Of a stretch of 64,000 nt of DNA, positions 61,728 to 64,000 are shown in pieces. The stretch's first letter is position 1; every line of letters starts with the position of its first letter. The DNA lies in contig VIIQ02000047.1 in the NCBI GenBank assembly GCA_007449985.2, forward strand, positions 444,001-508,000, written 5' to 3'. The DNA is from Desmodesmus armatus. Taxonomy: Eukaryota > Chlorophyta > Chlorophyceae > Sphaeropleales > Scenedesmaceae. A program made the position numbers and the translations under genes. The notes under the pieces are model-generated. The model had not been told where the DNA came from. It worked only from the letters and a program-made list of their open reading frames with translations, and made no database searches.

Positions 61728-63734
61728 CTGGGCATCTTTGTGCAATGCCGTAAGGCAGCCAAGGTTGACATGCACACTATGTCACGCGGCAGTGCTACAT
61801 GTCATGCTTTGAAAAATCCCTACCAAACAGTCATAATGCTGGAAAAGTTTTCAAAGTGGGGCCCACAGGAGGCTGCGGACTGCTATGGTAGTCACACTTC
61901 GAAGTTGAAATCAACGGTGCACCGTGAACCATTCACGTGTGAGCGTACGAGCCGCTGGGCCAGCAGCTCATCTCAGAAGAATGGATTGAGGTCTCAGAGC
62001 AAGTCTGCTGTGTGTTTTGCAGGGTGACGCTGGCAAGTCGTATGTGACAGGCTATGGTGCCATCCAACCCCGCAAGACACCTCACAGGGTGAGCTGGTGG
62101 CAGTGTGGGGTGCCGTGCTGAATTGTGGGGCCACCCGTGGCAAATGCAGGCGTGCTACCAATGCCGCATTCCGGGACCGGGTCCCAGCACAAGGCTTCCG
62201 CATGTCTGCCACGACCATACCAGCCACCAACATGATGCAGTGCTGGCGTGTGCTGTCGACTTGACGCCTGTGCTTGTTGTCTCTGCTGCTGCTGACGCTG
62301 CAGGCTGCATCCTGCCCTCCACCATACCAATCAGACTGCACATTTGAGTCTGCCTACTTCACAACAGGTGTGTTTGTTACCACATCCATTGTCCATCGAG
62401 TGTTGGAAAGCGCACAGCATGCTGCACGGCATCAGCAGTTGGCTTTGGATGTTATGATCCTGTTCCAGTCCTCTTCTCCTTCGATACAGTTTGACCCAGC
62501 ATGCGCGCGCACTGCCTCTGTCATTCACCACTGCCCTGCTTCTGCACTGCCGGTGCAAGTTGCCTCCCTGACCTTCCCCGGGAAGGTCCCTTCCTGGGGG
62601 AGGCTCCCCCCAGATCCCAACTTCCACCAGCTGCCAGGTGGCCTGGTGGGTGGTCCTGATGACTTTGACCAGTCGGTTTGATGACAGGGACCAGTTCAAC
62701 CCCGCAGTTACCTCAACCCCCTTGTCGGAATTTCGGCGACTGTTACCAGCACCCCACTCCTGCACTGCTTGCCGCCCTGCCCTTCCCCTTTCCCCCAGAT
62801 CCCAACTTCCACCAGCTGCCTGGTGGCCTGGTGGGTGGTCCCGATGACTTTGACCAGTGGGTGGATGACAGGGACTAGTTCAACCCCGCCCCACGAGGTG
62901 CACCTCGTCCTAAATTCTGCATAGATTACTAACGCCCTGCTCTATTGCCATACTTCTGCACTGCTTTCCCCCATCCCCTCTGCCCTCTTCCTCCCCAGAT
63001 CCCAACTCCCACCAGCTGCTTGTTGGCTTGGTGGGTGGTCCCGATGACTTTGCCCAGTGGCTGAATTCCCATCCCCCCCCCCCCCCCCCGGTGGTCCTTG
63101 GCAGGGACCAGTTCAACCCCGCAGTCAGCCTGTTGGATGATGCCCCACTGCTGCACTGCTGGCCTCCCTGCCCTTTCCCTTCTCCACAGATCCCAATTTC
63201 CACCAGCTGCCTGGTGGCCTGGTGGGTGGTCCTGATGACTTTGACCAGTGGGTAGATGACAGGGACCAGTTCAACCCCGCAGTCACCGTCAGCCTGCTCA
63301 ACAACGCAGGATTCTCGGCTGCGCTGGCGGGATTGGTGCGTATGACATCAACATGGCCAAGTGCCAGCAGGGCAACGGCTTCATCCAGGTGAGGCTCGCA
63401 TTGCACTGTACATGTGTGTTGCTGTCGTCCAAAAATGCAAACATCGCACTGACACATGGATGCAGGGCTTGTGGGCCAAACCGGTTTGTGCTGTGCTGTT
63501 CAAAGCCTGCGGCTGGTGGAAATTGTTGGGATAGACGAAGCCGGTGCACACAATGCGCATAATGCAGTCATCGCTTACTGCTGCTGCTGCTGCTGTTGTT
63601 TGCAGACGCTGATGCTGAAGGCTCAGGGGCGCAGGGAGACTGACGGGGCCAAGTGGTGGGGGCAACTAGTTCAGTGGCACACAGCCTGTGTAGCGGCAGT
63701 GTGTGCGTGCAGAAGCCTTCAGTGCAATCCTTAG
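48615..63734 (+). CDS. cellulose-synthase-like GT2 glycosyltransferase fused to GH9 endoglucanase-like domain
   Basis: Core exons, with phases checked: 50672-50850, 51093-51282, 51965-52058, 52349-52504, 53025-53053, 53310-53404, 53680-53721, 54250-54324, 54732-54801, 55069-55142, 55450-55549, 55816-55845, 56082-56180, 56415-56490, 56863-56907, 57151-57260, 57475-57589, 57736-57968, 58132-58335, 58603-58748, 59004-59138, 59407-59485, 59811-59978, 60246-60391, 60832-60982, 61177-61315, 61520-61689, 62023-62088, 62304-62367, 63190-63335. The 5' exons (48615 to about 48,927; 49210-49375; 50157 on) are less certain. The GT2 part has two N-terminal membrane spans, then LCDDLP, VLDADM, ITEDY and KQRSRW, all four catalytic motifs, then about seven spans. 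The GH9 part follows directly (FFEAQRSGRLP, WGGDYLVK, GDAGKSYVTGYG, GGL near VGGPDDFD). Plasma-membrane beta-glucan synthesis is inferred. The end is open: coding may continue through 63389 and 63606 to the stop at 63734. Confidence 0.85.
49319..49562 (+). repeat. duplicated exon segment in the N-terminal region of the GT2-GH9 gene
   Basis: The end of exon 2 (49319-49375, encoding SRINAYPPVAPTTRATPQ, followed by a gtgggt donor) recurs at about 49,508-49,562. The second copy also ends in cag|gtgtg but has lost the frame. Confidence 0.7.
49660..49725. repeat. 66-nt hairpin, 19-bp perfect arms
   Basis: Arms 49660-49678 and 49707-49725 are perfectly complementary. The loop contains a second stem, gtatta/taatac. 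It lies in an intron of the GT2-GH9 gene. Confidence 0.88.
50091..50139 (+). repeat. CTG microsatellite at an intron 3' end
   Basis: A CTG run forms the pyrimidine-poor tract before the acceptor at 50156. CTG/CAG runs precede other acceptors here too (for example 52330, 56365 and 10140). Confidence 0.85.
51202..51706 (+). repeat. triplicated GT2 exon segment
   Basis: The segment DD(V/I)MFNxRVLVPCYKEK occurs three times: at the end of exon 5 (to 51282), as a 60-nt unit 51409-51468, and as a 74-nt unit 51633-51706. Each copy ends in a GTGAGG donor, and copies 2 and 3 have their own ag acceptors. Copy 3 also repeats the upstream ADPNVPLHPD. G-rich DNA separates copies 1 and 2. Confidence 0.88.
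53809..53931. repeat. 123-nt hairpin with 59-nt arms and 5-nt loop
   Basis: Arms 53809-53867 and 53873-53931 align without gaps, with 49 of 59 positions matching and most mismatches able to form G-U pairs. It lies in the intron before the DADM-encoding exon. Confidence 0.88.
55381..55416. repeat. interstitial CCCTAAA telomere-type repeat
   Basis: Degenerate CCCTAAA units (accctaaaccctaagccc, then cctaaaccctaaa) lie in an intron of the GT2-GH9 gene. Confidence 0.7.
62614..63300 (+). repeat. fourfold tandem copy of the last GH9 exon
   Basis: Units starting after a cag acceptor at 62614, 62799, 62999 and 63190 (spacing 185, 200 and 191 bp) each encode versions of DPNFHQLPGGLVGGPDDFDQ. Copy 1 loses frame at gtcggtttga. 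Copy 2 has a TAG in place of DQ. Copy 3 is interrupted by a poly-C insert. Copy 4 is intact and used in the gene model. Confidence 0.88.
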
Positions 63735-64000
63735 GCTACTGTACATCAGTACATGTGAAGCAGTACATGTACTGCTAGGTTAGCTGAACTTCACCAGGGT
63801 GATGATGTAGCTGTGTCAGGCACCAGCAGTTGCAGTTGTGTACATGCAAGAGAAACAGGGAGGCAGTTGAGCAGAGTTGTGGTACAATACCGGTGTGATC
63901 AACACACAGGGCTGAGGGATGTCATAATCAGCCGCCTTAGGGCAAAGCTGTTGATGACAGAAGGGGTGTGTGAAGTGCACTGTGGGGTCACGTGCACTGG

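Noticed and set aside
1..64000. CRISPR array, rRNA, prophage or bacterial operon
   Set aside because: No regularly spaced short repeats, no rRNA motifs and no Shine-Dalgarno-led gene runs. All confident genes are intron-rich and eukaryotic.

Overview
The window looks like nuclear DNA of a chlorophycean green alga (Sphaeropleales or Chlamydomonadales). The basis is intron-dense genes with GT-AG introns, heavy CAG/CTG (polyQ/polyA) low complexity in both exons and introns, TGTAA poly(A)-type signals after some stops, and a lineage-typical protein set. No bacterial operons, rRNA or CRISPR arrays were seen. All exon models were spliced by eye from reading phase and GT-AG signals.

Layout. 1-2.6 kb (+): 3' end of a bromodomain gene of BRWD/PHIP type. 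3.2-6.1 kb (-): last exon of an unrecognised gene, followed upstream by four decayed tandem copies of an exon-sized unit. 8.9-10.4 kb (+): a three-exon secreted protein. 10.4-21.4 kb: gene-poor, with tandem duplications, one intron-containing tRNA-like gene, a short retroelement-like insertion with a 14-bp target duplication, and an 864-bp inverted-repeat element. 21.4-24.4 kb (-): a fatty-acid hydroxylase/sterol desaturase domain fused to a DGAT2-type acyltransferase. 25.6 kb (-): first exon of a small secreted protein. 26.8-42.8 kb (-): one very large helical-repeat gene, or a run of genes, of about 3,400 codons, unrecognised. 43.4-45.0 kb (-): a short-chain dehydrogenase lacking the usual active-site Tyr. 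46.6-47.9 kb (-): a small unrecognised protein. 48.6-63.7 kb (+): the most striking gene, a membrane cellulose-synthase-like GT2 glycosyltransferase joined in phase to a GH9 endoglucanase-like domain.

Two themes stand out. First, domain fusion: GT2+GH9 and sterol-desaturase+DGAT2 each join two steps that are normally on separate proteins (glucan synthesis with glucan trimming or binding; lipid oxidation with esterification). The tunicate cellulose synthase, which carries a C-terminal GH6 domain, is a known parallel to the first. Second, tandem exon duplication: an exon of the GT2 domain is present three times, the terminal GH9 exon four times, an exon of the large helical gene three times, and the 3.9-6.1 kb array has the same character. 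Several long, nearly symmetric hairpins (7.0, 25.1, 49.7 and 53.8 kb) look like small-RNA precursors or folded MITEs. A few frame breaks, one of them in an A6 run, suggest either indel errors in the assembly or genuine decay.
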